Numbered from the stretch's first letter, positions 35,467 through 54,738 are shown. The stretch is DNA of 64,000 nt from Pseudomonas sp. BSw22131 (GCF_026810445.1 NZ_CP113949.1:5321501-5385500), one strand, 5' to 3'. Made by a program: numbers and translations. The notes: generated by a model from the letters alone, not told the origin.

Positions 35467-37464
35467 TCAGTCTTCCAGCAGCTCTTCAGCCGTGGAAATG
35501 ACGTTCTCCAGCGTGAAGCCGAACTCTTCGAACAGTGCTGGCGCAGGCGCCGACTCACCGAACGTAGTCATCCCGATCACGCGGCCTTCAAGGCCCACGT
35601 ATTTGTACCAGTAGTCGGCATGGGCAGCTTCGATAGCGATACGCGCGCTGACCTGCAACGGCAGAACCGACTGCTTGTAAGACGCATCCTGCGCTTCGAA
35701 AACGCTGGTGCACGGCATGGAAACCACACGGACATTGCGACCGGCAGCGCTCAGTTGGTCATAGGCCAGAACCGCCAGACCCACTTCCGAACCGGTAGCG
35801 ATGATGATCAGCTCAGGCTCGCCCACGCAATCGCGCAGCACGTAGCCACCACGGGTGATGTTTTCCAGTTGCTCTGCATCGCGAGCCTGATGGGTCAGGT
35901 TCTGACGCGAGAAGATCATCGCCGAAGGACCGTCGTTACGCTCGATGGCGTATTTCCAGGCCGCTGCCGATTCCACGGCATCGGCCGGACGCCAGGTGTC
36001 CAGATTTGGCGTGGTGCGCAGGCTGGTCAGTTGCTCGATTGGCTGGTGAGTCGGGCCATCTTCGCCCAGGCCGATGGAGTCGTGGGTGAACACATAAATG
36101 ACGCGCTTCTTCATCAGCGACGACATACGCACCGCGTTGCGGGCGTATTCCATGAAGATCAGGAACGTTGCGCCGTACGGTATAAAGCCACCGTGCAGCA
36201 CGATGCCGTTCATGATGGCGCCCATGCCGAACTCGCGAACGCCGTAATGCAGGTAGTTGCCGCTGGCGTCTTCGCCGGTGATGCTCTTGCAGCCTTTCCA
36301 GATGGTCAGGTTGGAACCGGCAAGGTCAGCCGAACCGCCGAGAAATTCAGGCAACAGCGGGCCGAACGCGCTCAGTGCGTTCTGGCTGGCTTTACGGCTG
36401 GCGATGGTTTCGCCCTTGGCGTTGACTTCGGCAACGTAAGCTGCGGATTTCTCTGCGAAGTCAGCTGGCAGCTCGCCGCTCATGCGACGGATCAGCTCGT
36501 TGGCCAGTTCAGGGTGTGCGGCAGAGTAAGCAGCGAAACGCTGATCCCACTCGGCTTCGGCAGCGAGGCCCTTTTCCTTGGCGTTCCACTCGGCGTAGAT
36601 GTCATCCGGAATTTCGAACGGGCCGTGGGTCCACTTCAGCGCAGCGCGGGTCAGGGCGATTTCGTCGTTGCCCAGCGGGGCGCCGTGGCACTCTTCCTTG
36701 CCCTGCTTGTTCGGAGAGCCGAAGCCGATGGTGGTTTTGCAGCAGATCAGAGTGGGTTGATCGCTTTTGCGCGCGGTGTCGATGGCGGTTTTGATTTCTT
36801 CCGGATCATGACCGTCAACGTTGCGGATGACCTGCCAGCCGTAGGCTTCGAAGCGCTTTGGTGTGTCGTCGGTGAACCAGCCTTCGACTTCGCCGTCGAT
36901 GGAGATGCCGTTGTCATCGTAGAACGCGACCAGCTTGCCCAGCTGCAGCGTACCGGCCAGGGACGCGACTTCGTGGGAAATGCCTTCCATCATGCAGCCA
37001 TCACCCATGAAGACGTAGGTGTGGTGGTCGACGATGTTGTGGCCAGGGCGGTTGAACTGAGCGCCGAGAGTCTTCTCGGCTACGGCAAAACCAACGGCGT
37101 TTGCAAAGCCCTGACCCAGTGGACCGGTGGTGGTCTCCACGCCTGGGGTGTAGCCGTATTCCGGATGGCCCGGGGTGCGGCTGTGCAGCTGACGGAAGTT
37201 TTTCAGGTCATCGATCGACAGGTCGTAACCGGTCAGGTGAAGCAGCGAGTAAACCAGCATCGAACCATGCCCATTGGACATGATGAAGCGGTCACGGTCG
37301 GCGAACAGCGGGTTGGTCGGGTTGTGCTTGAGGTAGTCACGCCAGAGGACTTCAGCGATATCCGCCATGCCCATCGGGGCACCTGGGTGGCCGCTATTGG
37401 CCTTTTGCACGGCATCCATGCTGAGGGCACGAATGGCATTGGCACGTTCACGACGGCTGGGCAT
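35467..37464 (-). CDS. tkt: Transketolase
   Basis: Thiamine-diphosphate enzyme (665 residues) of the pentose phosphate pathway. The ThDP/metal motif is [20 protein letters not shown] with DDNGISIDG. The N-terminus has [21 protein letters not shown]. The pyrimidine-domain glutamate region is [13 protein letters not shown]. It is first in tkt-epd-pgk-fba. ATG 37464 is the start. It faces away from the regulator-metK pair, with ~258 bp shared between them. Confidence 0.97.
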   Translation of the reverse strand: MPSRRERANAIRALSMDAVQKANSGHPGAPMGMADIAEVLWRDYLKHNPTNPLFADRDRFIMSNGHGSMLVYSLLHLTGYDLSIDDLKNFRQLHSRTPGHPEYGYTPGVETTTGPLGQGFANAVGFAVAEKTLGAQFNRPGHNIVDHHTYVFMGDGCMMEGISHEVASLAGTLQLGKLVAFYDDNGISIDGEVEGWFTDDTPKRFEAYGWQVIRNVDGHDPEEIKTAIDTARKSDQPTLICCKTTIGFGSPNKQGKEECHGAPLGNDEIALTRAALKWTHGPFEIPDDIYAEWNAKEKGLAAEAEWDQRFAAYSAAHPELANELIRRMSGELPADFAEKSAAYVAEVNAKGETIASRKASQNALSAFGPLLPEFLGGSADLAGSNLTIWKGCKSITGEDASGNYLHYGVREFGMGAIMNGIVLHGGFIPYGATFLIFMEYARNAVRMSSLMKKRVIYVFTHDSIGLGEDGPTHQPIEQLTSLRTTPNLDTWRPADAVESAAAWKYAIERNDGPSAMIFSRQNLTHQARDAEQLENITRGGYVLRDCVGEPELIIIATGSEVGLAVLAYDQLSAAGRNVRVVSMPCTSVFEAQDASYKQSVLPLQVSARIAIEAAHADYWYKYVGLEGRVIGMTTFGESAPAPALFEEFGFTLENVISTAEELLED

Positions 37465-37656
37465 CGCTGATCTCCTGGGGCAGAAAGAATGTGGGATCTG
37501 AAAAAGGCGGCCATTTTCCCTCAGGCATAGCTTGGGGGCAATGACAGATAACGCCGCAGCTCCAATTTACTGAGTGGATGGAGCGTTTTATTTCAGCCGT
37601 CTACCCTACCGCACACAGACGGCGGAATCACGGCGCCTGACGACTGCCACCTATCA

Positions 37657-37684
37657 ACCAATATCAAAACATTTTGATATTGGT
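37657..37684. promoter_or_regulatory. Perfect 13-bp-arm palindrome upstream of the ArsR-methyltransferase and metK genes
   Basis: ACCAATATCAAAA and TTTTGATATTGGT are perfect inverted arms separated by CA. The centre is about 52 bp before the regulator's ATG, where an operator overlapping the promoter would lie. ArsR-family proteins bind AT-rich palindromes of this form, so autoregulation of the regulator-metK unit is the natural reading. It is not a terminator, because there is no T-run and no gene ends here. Confidence 0.85.
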
Positions 37685-37722
37685 CTTGCGGGCAACGAGG
37701 TCGGTAACTAGACTGCCGCCTT

Positions 37723-38742
37723 ATGAATCTTCGCGTGCCTGTTATCAATCACGATCCCTGCGACGACCTGGCCGCCCTGTGCAAAGCCGGGGGCGACCCG
37801 TTGCGGCTGAACGTACTGCGGGCATTGTCCAACGATTCGTTCGGGGTGCTGGAGCTGGCGCAGATGTTCGCCATTGGCCAGTCGGGCATGAGCCACCACC
37901 TGAAGGTGCTGGCCCAGGCTGAACTGGTGGCCACACGCCGTGAAGGCAACGCGATTTTCTACCGCCGTGCCCTGCCCCATGTCGAACAAACCGGCGGCAA
38001 GTTGCACGCCGCCTTGCTCGAAGAGGCAGACGGACTGACCTTGCCCGAGGACGTCCAGGCCCGCATCGGGCTGGTGCATCGCCAGCGCGCGAGCAACAGC
38101 CAGGACTTTTTCGCCCGAACCGCCGAAAAGTTTCGCGCCCAGCAGGATTTGATCGCAGGGCTTGCGCAATATCGGGACAGCCTGCTGTCTTTGCTGGACA
38201 AACTCAGCTTTGACGCCAACGCCAGCGCAGTGGAAGTCGGCCCCGGCGACGGCGGTTTTCTGCCCGATCTGGCGCGACGTTTTCACCGCGTCACCGGCCT
38301 CGACAACAGCCCGGAGATGCTCGACCTCGCCCGGCAGCTGTGCCAGCGCAAGGTGCTCGACAACGTCGACCTCAGGCTGGCTGATGCGTTGGGCGATGTT
38401 CAACTGCGGGCCGATTGCGTTGTACTGAACATGGTGTTGCATCACTTTGCAGCACCGGCAGATGCACTGAAACACTTGGCCAATCTGTTGCTACCGGGCG
38501 GTAGCCTGCTGGTGACGGATTTGTGCAGCCACGACCAGAGCTGGGCCAAGGAGACCTGCGGCGATCTCTGGTTAGGTTTCGAACAGGAAGATCTGGCCCG
38601 TTGGGCCGTCGCTGCGGGGCTGGTCCCCGGGGAAAGTCTGTACGTAGGCTTACGTAATGGTTTCCAGATACAGGTCCGCCATTTTCAGCGGCCGGCTGGC
38701 GACACTCAACATCGGTATCAATCAGGAAACCCGTCGAGATGA
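37723..38742 (+). CDS. ArsR-family regulator fused to SAM-dependent methyltransferase domain
   Basis: A 339-residue two-domain protein. Residues ~15-100 form an ArsR winged helix ([35 protein letters not shown]). Residues ~165-320 form a class I methyltransferase with motif [16 protein letters not shown]. No cysteine metal site is obvious in the HTH, so the methyltransferase-like domain may sense SAM or S-adenosylhomocysteine. The stop overlaps the metK ATG by 4 bp, tying it to SAM synthesis. SahR-type ArsR regulators are known to control the methionine cycle in proteobacteria; equivalence is inferred. Confidence 0.85.
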   Translation: MNLRVPVINHDPCDDLAALCKAGGDPLRLNVLRALSNDSFGVLELAQMFAIGQSGMSHHLKVLAQAELVATRREGNAIFYRRALPHVEQTGGKLHAALLEEADGLTLPEDVQARIGLVHRQRASNSQDFFARTAEKFRAQQDLIAGLAQYRDSLLSLLDKLSFDANASAVEVGPGDGGFLPDLARRFHRVTGLDNSPEMLDLARQLCQRKVLDNVDLRLADALGDVQLRADCVVLNMVLHHFAAPADALKHLANLLLPGGSLLVTDLCSHDQSWAKETCGDLWLGFEQEDLARWAVAAGLVPGESLYVGLRNGFQIQVRHFQRPAGDTQHRYQSGNPSR

Positions 38743-39929
38743 GCGAATACTCCCTTTTCACCTCCGAGTCCGTGTCCGAAGGGCATCCGGACAAAATCGC
38801 CGACCAGATCTCCGATGCAGTTCTGGACGCCATTATTGCTGAAGACAAATTTGCCCGGGTCGCGTGCGAAACCCTGGTCAAGACCGGCGTTGCGATCATC
38901 GCAGGCGAAGTCACCACGTCGGCCTGGGTCGATCTGGAAGATATCGTCCGTAACGTGATCCTCGACATCGGCTACAACAGCTCCAATGTCGGTTTCGACG
39001 GCGCGACATGCAGCGTGATGAACATCATCGGCAAGCAGTCGGTGGACATCGCTCAAGGCGTTGACCGCAGCAAGCCTGAAGATCAGGGCGCCGGCGACCA
39101 AGGCCTGATGTTCGGCTACGCAAGCAACGAAACCGCTGAATTGATGCCCGCGCCCATTGCGTTCTCGCACCAGTTGGTCAAGCGTCAGGCCGAAGCACGC
39201 AAATCCGGCGCGCTGCCCTGGCTGCGCCCGGATGCGAAGTCCCAAGTGACCTGCCGCTACGAAAACGGCATCGTGGTTGGCATCGATGCGGTCGTGTTGT
39301 CGACTCAGCACAACCCGGAAGTGTCTTACGCCGACCTGCGCGAAGGCGTGATGGAACTGGTCGTCAAGCACGTATTGCCTGCTCATTTGCTGCACAAAGA
39401 CACTCAGTTCCACATCAACCCGACCGGCAACTTCATCATTGGTGGGCCGGTAGGCGACTGCGGTCTTACCGGTCGCAAGATCATCGTCGACAGCTACGGC
39501 GGCATGGCCCGTCACGGCGGCGGCGCGTTCTCCGGTAAGGATCCATCGAAGGTCGACCGTTCGGCAGCGTACGCTGGCCGTTACGTAGCCAAGAACATCG
39601 TCGCTGCCGGCCTGGCCGAGCGATGCGAGATTCAGGTGTCCTACGCCATCGGCGTCGCGCAACCGACTTCGATCTCGCTGAACACTTTCGGCACCGGCAA
39701 GATCAGCGACGACAAGATCGTTCAACTCGTCCGCGAGCACTTCGACCTGCGTCCGTACGCGATCACCACCATGCTCGACCTGCTGCACCCGATGTACCAG
39801 GAAACCGCTGCCTACGGCCACTTCGGTCGCACGCCGGAAACCAAGACCGTGGGCGACGACACGTTCACCACGTTCACTTGGGAAAAAACCGACCGCGCCG
39901 ATGCCCTGCGCGCAGCTGCCGGTCTGTAA
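38739..39929 (+). CDS. metK: S-adenosylmethionine synthetase
   Basis: Makes SAM from methionine and ATP (396 residues). Signature segments are [19 protein letters not shown] at the start, [12 protein letters not shown] near 120, and the phosphate loop [19 protein letters not shown] near 260. It is translationally coupled to the upstream regulator (ATGA overlap), so both are probably expressed from the promoter with the palindrome at 37.66 kb. A strong terminator follows. Confidence 0.98.
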   Translation: MSEYSLFTSESVSEGHPDKIADQISDAVLDAIIAEDKFARVACETLVKTGVAIIAGEVTTSAWVDLEDIVRNVILDIGYNSSNVGFDGATCSVMNIIGKQSVDIAQGVDRSKPEDQGAGDQGLMFGYASNETAELMPAPIAFSHQLVKRQAEARKSGALPWLRPDAKSQVTCRYENGIVVGIDAVVLSTQHNPEVSYADLREGVMELVVKHVLPAHLLHKDTQFHINPTGNFIIGGPVGDCGLTGRKIIVDSYGGMARHGGGAFSGKDPSKVDRSAAYAGRYVAKNIVAAGLAERCEIQVSYAIGVAQPTSISLNTFGTGKISDDKIVQLVREHFDLRPYAITTMLDLLHPMYQETAAYGHFGRTPETKTVGDDTFTTFTWEKTDRADALRAAAGL

Positions 39930-39953
39930 AACGCCTTAGCTTTACGGCGTACT

Positions 39954-39990
39954 AAAAGCCCCCAACGGTGCAAGCCGCTGGGGGCTTTTT
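39954..39990 (+). terminator. metK terminator
   Basis: AAAAGCCCCCA...TGGGGGCTTTTT forms a strong GC stem with an A-run before and a T-run after. It sits ~25 bp beyond the metK stop. Confidence 0.92.
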
Positions 39991-40277
39991 GCATTCTTCC
40001 AATCATATAGAGGCAAAAACGAACATATCTTCATCGCGCCCACTCAATAGTCCATTTCGCGATACTGCCAAGTAATATTTAGACTTTAAATGCGATTGCT
40101 AGACTCATTTTCGATAACGGTTATCGCGGCCAGCAATAAGAAACATCCAAGCCCCTGATAATTAAAGCGTTCACAACAAATGATCTGCCAGGGTTTATTT
40201 TAGTGCGAATAAACTTGCGCTAACCTGACTCGCGAGCCATTCAAAATCACACGTTACTAATGTCAGGAATTTAACTC
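39991..40277 (+). promoter_or_regulatory. AT-rich upstream region of the Tc toxin gene
   Basis: A 287-bp non-coding stretch noticeably richer in A and T than neighbouring genes. It contains the perfect palindrome CGATAAC-G-GTTATCG (40112-40126), which looks like a LacI/GntR-type operator, and TTGCG/TAACCT-like promoter elements near 40215-40230. A regulator cannot be named. Confidence 0.5.
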
Positions 40278-49398
<9,121 letters not shown>

Positions 49399-49457
49399 TC
49401 ATTTTGTAGCGCCGGACGATTGTCTTGAGCGTCCGGACATCTTTTCAAGGAGCTTCT

Positions 49458-49877
49458 ATGAAACCCTTTTCATCACTGGCGATGTTCACCGCCCTCTGCA
49501 TTCTCGCCGCCCCCGCTTTCGCCGCCGATCCTGCCCCCGCCCTGAGCGGATGCGCGGCCAAACGTCAGGACATCAGCACTCAGATCGATCAGGCCAAAGC
49601 CGCAGGCAATACCAGTCAACAGGCCGGGCTTGAGAAGGCCCTCAGTGAAGTCACCGCCAACTGCACCGACGCGGCGTTGCTCAAAGAGCAGGAGCAGAAA
49701 GTCTTTGAAGCGAAGCGCGAAGTCAGCCGCCGTCAGGCTGATCTGAGCAAAGCCATGAGCAAGGGCGACCCCGAGAAAATCGACAAGCGCAAAGACAAGC
49801 TGGCCCAGTCACGCAAAGAACTGCAGGACGCTCAGACTGAGCTGGAGAAGGTTCAGCCGGATCAGGATGATGAGTAA
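49458..49877 (+). CDS. DUF1090 periplasmic protein
   Basis: A 139-residue exported protein. The signal peptide MKPFSSLAMFTALCILAAPAFA ends AFA, and a highly charged helical coiled coil follows (EAKREVSRRQADLSKAMSKG), with two cysteines (SGCAAK, ANCTDAA). This matches the DUF1090 (YqjC-like) family, whose function is unknown. It lies 59 bp after ligB. The Shine-Dalgarno AAGGAG is clear. Confidence 0.85.
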   Translation: MKPFSSLAMFTALCILAAPAFAADPAPALSGCAAKRQDISTQIDQAKAAGNTSQQAGLEKALSEVTANCTDAALLKEQEQKVFEAKREVSRRQADLSKAMSKGDPEKIDKRKDKLAQSRKELQDAQTELEKVQPDQDDE

Positions 49878-49980
49878 CAGCAGCTGCGAGCTTTAAGCTG
49901 CAAGAAGAAGCAACCGAGGACTGCTTTGAGCTTCTGGCTTCTGGCTTCTGGCTTCTGGCTTCTGGCTTGCAGCGTGAACC
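49878..49980. repeat. Repeat with five tandem CTTCTGG heptamers
   Basis: AGCTGCGAGCTTTAAGCTGCAAG is followed by CTTCTGG repeated five times without error (49931-49965) and then CTTGCAGCGTG. The outer parts are inverted relatives and resemble the repeat between dgcA and dgcB. The heptamer tract is likely to vary in copy number by slippage. Confidence 0.85.
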
Positions 49981-49988
49981 TGCTCCTC

Positions 49989-50453
49989 TCAATGATCCCG
50001 AAACTCTTTGTGACACGCATCACACGCGTCTTCGACCTTTTCCATCGCAGGGTTGAGGACGCTTTTTTGAAAAGGTCGCATCTGGCTGACGACCACCAGA
50101 TCACCCGTGGCTGACTCAAGTGAGCGCGCCAGCGTTTGAAACCGTGCCTGTTTTTGCCAGACGGCGTCTTTAGCGCTGGTGTGATCGGCTTCGCGCACGG
50201 CCGGAAAGTGCTTCCATGGCTCGTGGGACAAACCGTCAAGCTTCACGGCACCGTCCGCAAAACGCTGACCATCGAATGCCACGCGCCCCCTCAACATGCC
50301 GCCCAGGTCCTCGCTGGTCTTGAGCATCGCTTTGAAGATGGCCTTGCGCTGGCTCAGCGGCGAGTTCGGATCGACCCCGCCACACGCGCTCAGCGCCAGA
50401 CACACCAACGACAGGCACGCCACAGACGTTAACGACATTGCCATTGAGGGCAT
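49989..50453 (-). CDS. Cytochrome c' -type lipoprotein
   Basis: A 154-residue heme protein. An N-terminal signal with lipobox LSAC leads to a four-helix domain, and the heme c site is CDACHKEFRDH at the very C-terminus, the position typical of cytochrome c'. Such proteins bind NO or CO, or act in electron transfer in the periplasm. The start could be the Met at position 1, 4 or 6. The MAPEG gene precedes it on the same strand with a 9-bp gap. Confidence 0.82.
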   Translation of the reverse strand: MPSMAMSLTSVACLSLVCLALSACGGVDPNSPLSQRKAIFKAMLKTSEDLGGMLRGRVAFDGQRFADGAVKLDGLSHEPWKHFPAVREADHTSAKDAVWQKQARFQTLARSLESATGDLVVVSQMRPFQKSVLNPAMEKVEDACDACHKEFRDH

Positions 50454-50462
50454 GCGCTGCGA

Positions 50463-50849
50463 TCAGGCCGACACGATGAACAACGACACCACCAGTGCCA
50501 TGCCTGCCAGCCATGCCAGCGAACGCACCGCAGCCCAATCGGCCAGATAAAAGATGATGTAGAGCAGGCGTGTGGTGACGAACAACACCGCCAGCACATC
50601 AATCGTCACCAACTGGGCGACGCCTGCAATGTGAGCAATGATCACTGCCGCAGCAAAACCGGGTATCGCCTCGAAGCTGTTGAGCTGCGCAGCATGTGCC
50701 CGGCGCGGCAGGCCTTCGAGGCTGTCGAGAAAATCTCGCGGATTATGGTTTTGCCGGGCACCGAATTTGCCACTGCTGAACTTGGCAATGCCAGCGCACC
50801 CTATCGGCAACAGAATCACAATCAACACGCACCAGAAAGCAACGGTCAT
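50463..50849 (-). CDS. MAPEG family membrane protein
   Basis: A 128-residue protein with four membrane helices. It has the MAPEG hallmark around the second and third helices (RRAHAAQLNSFEAIPGFAAA, then VTTRLLYIIFYLADWAAVRS). Bacterial members are eicosanoid/glutathione-metabolism-like proteins of uncertain substrate. I prefer ATG 50849, seven bases after AGGA; a GTG two codons earlier is too close to the ribosome site. It is likely co-transcribed with the cytochrome gene. Confidence 0.85.
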   Translation of the reverse strand: MTVAFWCVLIVILLPIGCAGIAKFSSGKFGARQNHNPRDFLDSLEGLPRRAHAAQLNSFEAIPGFAAAVIIAHIAGVAQLVTIDVLAVLFVTTRLLYIIFYLADWAAVRSLAWLAGMALVVSLFIVSA

Positions 50850-50862
50850 AGCCACATCCTTT

Positions 50863-51309
50863 TTAGAATTTGAGCTTCATCAGAAGCATCCCGAGTAATA
50901 CCAGTCCACAGGCTAAGAGCCGAGGCCGACCGAAAGGTTCTTTCAGATTGCGCATGCCGAACAACACCACCAGCACCACGCTGACCTCGCGCAACGCGGC
51001 GGCCTCCGCCACCGAACCCAACTGCATCGCCCATAACACCAGCGCATAACTGAACAACACACAAAAACCGACACTCAAGCCCAGCGCCCATTACTCCCGC
51101 CAGAACAAGAAAAACGCAGGCCGCTTGCCGACCATTGCCAGCAAAAGAAACAGCCACGCGCTGATCAACGTTAGCCAGACCAGGTAATTCAGCGGTTCCA
51201 CGCCAAGCTCCAGCGCCTGCCCGTCAATCCACGTGTAGCAGTCGATGCACAAACCGATCGGCCCCACCAATTGCACCGCTGCACGAACGAAAGTCGCGCT
51301 CCGATCAGG
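50863..51309 (-). pseudogene. C-terminal remnant of an EamA/DMT transporter
   Basis: The second EamA half of a drug/metabolite transporter is recognisable: CIDCYTWIDGQALELGVEPL near the start, SYALVLWAMQLGSVAEAAAL and REVSVVLVVLFGMRNLKEPF at the end. A TAA (around 51090) interrupts the frame after FLFWRE, and the whole first half is missing beyond ~51310. It is therefore broken both by truncation and by nonsense. The remainder lies immediately upstream of the MAPEG gene on the same strand. Confidence 0.85.
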
Positions 51310-51491
51310 ATAATTGATTCGTCATATTTCAGTGTCTGGATATACTAAGTCAACGTAAGCCGTATTCAGTCGCGCCATTCAAACTCCAACAATCTCAGCT
51401 ACTGCCGAACGTTTGTCTCAGGAGACACGTGGGCGGTGCGCTTGCGCTGGCCTGATCAAGGCGTCACAGACTAGCTATCAGGAACCTACGC

Positions 51492-52655
51492 ATGCCACTC
51501 GCATTGTTCGCCCTGGCGGTCGCCGCCTTCGGTATCGGCACCACAGAATTCGTGATCATGGGCTTGCTGCCAGAGGTGGCCGCAGATCTGCGCGTCAGCA
51601 TTCCCGACGCGGGGCTGCTGATCACCGGTTACGCGTTGGGCGTGGTTTTCGGTGCGCCCATCCTTGCCATCGCCACTGCCAACATGCCGCGCAAGGCCAC
51701 GTTGCTGGGGATGACGCTGACGTTCGTGCTGGGCAACGTGTTGTGCGCGATGTCGCCGACGTATGCCGCGCTGATGTCGGCACGGGTGATCACAGCGCTG
51801 TGCCATGGCGCCTTTTTCGGCATCGGATCAGTCGTAGCGGCAGGCCTTGTGGCCCCGAACAAACGCGCCCAGGCCATTGCCCTGATGTTCACCGGCCTGA
51901 CCCTCGCCAACGTATTGGGCGTACCGCTCGGCACCGCGCTGGGCCAGGCACTGGGCTGGCGCTCTACGTTCTGGGCGGTGTCGATCATCGGCATCATCGC
52001 GATGATTGCGCAGATGGTCTGGCTGCCTAAACACATCGCCATGGACAAGAGCAATCTGGTGCTGGAGCTGCGCGTTCTCGGCAAGACCAACGTGCTGCTG
52101 TCGCTGCTGATGAGTGTTCTCGCGTCCGCCAGCCTGTTCAGCGTATTCACCTACATCGCGCCCATTCTGCGTGACGTAACCGGTGTCAGCCCGCATGGCA
52201 TCACGATCATGTTGTTGATATTCGGCGTCGGCCTGACCATCGGCAGCATGCTCGGCGGCAAGCTGGCGGACAGCCGACTGCTGCCCTCGCTGATCGGTAT
52301 GGCGGTGGCGACAGTGCTGATCGTCGGCGTATTCAGTCAGACCAGCCATCATGTAATTCCAGCGGCGATCACTCTGCTTTTGTGGGGCATCACGGCCTTC
52401 GCGCTGTGCCCGATCCTGCAACTGCTGATCATCGATCAGGCCAGCGAAGCACCGAACCTGGGCTCAACGCTGAACCAGAGCGCGTTCAATCTGGGTAACG
52501 CCACAGGCGCCTGGATCGGCGGACTGGTGGTCGCCAGCGGTGTCGATCTGGCCGAGCTGCCGTGGACTGGCGCTGGTGTGGCGGTGCTTACCCTGTTGGT
52601 CTCTCTGTTCTACATCTATCTGCAGCGGCGCAGAGCGGCCGTCGCCCGCGCCTGA
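51492..52655 (+). CDS. MFS efflux transporter (AraJ/PbuE-like)
   Basis: A 387-residue 12-helix major-facilitator protein of the drug:H+ antiporter-1 type. The opening FALAVAAFGIGTTEFVIMGL is characteristic of the AraJ-like group, and the motif A-like loop TANMPRKATLLG follows helix 2. Substrate is unknown; relatives export sugars, purine nucleosides or drugs. ATG 51492 follows AGGAA. A TonB receptor gene follows 112 bp later in the same direction. Confidence 0.87.
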   Translation: MPLALFALAVAAFGIGTTEFVIMGLLPEVAADLRVSIPDAGLLITGYALGVVFGAPILAIATANMPRKATLLGMTLTFVLGNVLCAMSPTYAALMSARVITALCHGAFFGIGSVVAAGLVAPNKRAQAIALMFTGLTLANVLGVPLGTALGQALGWRSTFWAVSIIGIIAMIAQMVWLPKHIAMDKSNLVLELRVLGKTNVLLSLLMSVLASASLFSVFTYIAPILRDVTGVSPHGITIMLLIFGVGLTIGSMLGGKLADSRLLPSLIGMAVATVLIVGVFSQTSHHVIPAAITLLLWGITAFALCPILQLLIIDQASEAPNLGSTLNQSAFNLGNATGAWIGGLVVASGVDLAELPWTGAGVAVLTLLVSLFYIYLQRRRAAVARA

Positions 52656-52728
52656 TTCACCTGCGCATGCAATAGCCGACATGCGAAGGCTTGTCACACC
52701 TTGTCCAACCTTGCGGGATGGAGATGCA

Positions 52729-52757
52729 TACGATTCGCGTTTAACCACCGAATCGTA
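52729..52757. promoter_or_regulatory. Inverted repeat overlapping the ribosome site of the TonB receptor gene
   Basis: TACGATTCG (52729-52737) and CGAATCGTA (52749-52757) are perfect inverted arms with an 11-base loop. The right arm abuts the AAGGA ribosome site of the receptor gene. It may act as an operator for a DNA-binding repressor or, as RNA, hide the ribosome site. It does not look like a canonical Fur box. Confidence 0.65.
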
Positions 52758-52767
52758 AGGAATCTTC

Positions 52768-54738
52768 ATGCAACCTGTTACTCGTTTGCGGCCGTCCAAT
52801 ACCATGACGAAGCTCGCCGTGGCGTACCTGATCGCTCAAAGCGCCAGCGCTCAGGCCCAGGAAAGCGCAGCCGCTCCGGTGACCATTCTTGAAGAAATGA
52901 CTGTCACGGCGTCTGGCTACGCGCAGAGTGTTGAAGAGGCACCTGCCTCAGTGACCATCATCACCGGCGACGAATTGCGCAAGCGCTCCTATCGCGACCT
53001 GACGGATGCGGTGCGCGATGTAGAAGGCGTGACGGTCAACGGCAGCGCCAATGAGACAGACATTTCCATTCGTGGCATGCCCGCCGATTACACGTTGATC
53101 CTGGTCGATGGCAAACGTCAGAGCGCGCGGGAGTCGCGCGTCAACGGCAACGCCGGGTACGAGCAGAGCTTCATTCCGCCTGCCGAAGCCATCGAGCGCA
53201 TCGAAGTGGTCCGGGGGCCGATGTCATCGTTGTATGGCTCCGACGCGATTGGCGGCGTCATCAACATCATCACACGCAAGGTTTCGCCGGACTGGGGCGG
53301 CTCGGTCACCTACGACTACTCCGCACGCCAGCACAGCGATCAAGGCAATGCGCGACAGACGCAGTTCTATCTCAGCGGACCGATCAAGGAAGACCTGCTG
53401 GGGCTGCAGGTCTGGGGGCGCTATCTGGATCGTCAGGGCGATGATGATATTCAGGAGACCAATGGCTTCACCAAGGCTGATCATCGGGATCTGACGGCGC
53501 GCCTCGCGTTCACCCCCACCATTGATCACGACATCCTGCTGGAAGCCGGCGCTACGCGGCTCAAGAATGGCGATGGCCTGAGCGCCAACTGGGCCACCCG
53601 CGAGCAGGAAAACAACCGCGATCACTGGTCGCTTTCGCATCAAGGCCGCTGGGACTGGGCGACTTCGGACGTGTCGTTCTCCCAGGAAGAATCCAGCCGT
53701 GAAGGTTTGGCCAGCGCCAGCCAGACTGACGTTCTGGGCCGCAAACCGGTAGTAAAAAACTCGGTGTTCGACGCCAAGCTGGTCATGCCGACGGCACACC
53801 ACACCACCACGACGGGCCTGCAATGGAATGAGACCAGCATCACCGACTGGAATCAGGGCCTGGGCGACCGGGTCGATTACGAGTTCTCGGTGGTACAAAA
53901 AGCGCTGTTCGCCGAGAACGAATGGGCGATGACAGACAGTTTTTCACTGACCACCGGCCTGCGCATGGACCATCACGAGGAATACGGCACCCATTTCAAC
54001 CCGCGTATCTACGGTGTGTGGCGAGCGACCGACGACTGGACTTTCAAAGGCGGAATCGCGCGTGGCTTCAAGGCGCCTGAACTGCGTGCGGTGGTGGCGG
54101 ACTACGCGTATCTGCGGCGCAATACCTATGTGATGTTCGGCAACCCGGACCTCAAGCCCGAGTCCAGCACCAACTACGAGCTGTCAGCCATGTGGTCCAA
54201 CCGTGACGACCTGTCCGCAGGCGCGACGGTGTTCTACAACGACTTCCAGGACAAGCTGTCGACCGTCACCACCGCCGAGCGCTGGAATGGCTACATCATC
54301 ATGGATCGGGTCAACGTCGATAAGGCAGTCATTCGGGGCATTGAGCTGAACGGACGCTGGGACATCACGCCGTCGCTGGTAGCCAAGGCCAATTACACCT
54401 ACACCGACTCCGAGCAAAAAAGCGGCGCCAATGCCGGTGCACCACTGGCCCTGACCCCCGAACAAAAAGCCAACCTACGGGCCGACTGGTCGTTGTCCGA
54501 GCGCTTATCGGCCTGGGCGGCGTTGAGCTATTACGGTAAGGAATACGGCAACACCCTCACGGATGAAGCCTCACCGGCCTACACCACGGCGGATTTGGGC
54601 GGATCATTCGAACTGACCAGCAACATTTCGTTGAATGCCGCGCTGTACAACCTGACCGACAAACGCCTGGACGATGAAACGTACGGCAACGTCAACTACG
54701 GCCGCACGCTGTGGGCCGGCACGACCATCCGGTTCTAG
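52768..54738 (+). CDS. TonB-dependent outer-membrane receptor (CirA/IrgA-like)
   Basis: A 656-residue outer-membrane receptor. A signal peptide is followed by a TonB box region (LEEMTVTASG), a plug domain (SVTIITGDELRKRSYRDLTD, EVVRGPMSSLYGSDAIGGVI) and a 22-strand barrel ending in GTTIRF. The type is that of catecholate siderophore or haem receptors. It lacks the N-terminal signalling domain of sigma/anti-sigma-coupled receptors. It lies between an MFS exporter and a convergent two-component system, which may regulate it. The ligand is not predictable. Confidence 0.9.
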   Translation: MQPVTRLRPSNTMTKLAVAYLIAQSASAQAQESAAAPVTILEEMTVTASGYAQSVEEAPASVTIITGDELRKRSYRDLTDAVRDVEGVTVNGSANETDISIRGMPADYTLILVDGKRQSARESRVNGNAGYEQSFIPPAEAIERIEVVRGPMSSLYGSDAIGGVINIITRKVSPDWGGSVTYDYSARQHSDQGNARQTQFYLSGPIKEDLLGLQVWGRYLDRQGDDDIQETNGFTKADHRDLTARLAFTPTIDHDILLEAGATRLKNGDGLSANWATREQENNRDHWSLSHQGRWDWATSDVSFSQEESSREGLASASQTDVLGRKPVVKNSVFDAKLVMPTAHHTTTTGLQWNETSITDWNQGLGDRVDYEFSVVQKALFAENEWAMTDSFSLTTGLRMDHHEEYGTHFNPRIYGVWRATDDWTFKGGIARGFKAPELRAVVADYAYLRRNTYVMFGNPDLKPESSTNYELSAMWSNRDDLSAGATVFYNDFQDKLSTVTTAERWNGYIIMDRVNVDKAVIRGIELNGRWDITPSLVAKANYTYTDSEQKSGANAGAPLALTPEQKANLRADWSLSERLSAWAALSYYGKEYGNTLTDEASPAYTTADLGGSFELTSNISLNAALYNLTDKRLDDETYGNVNYGRTLWAGTTIRF

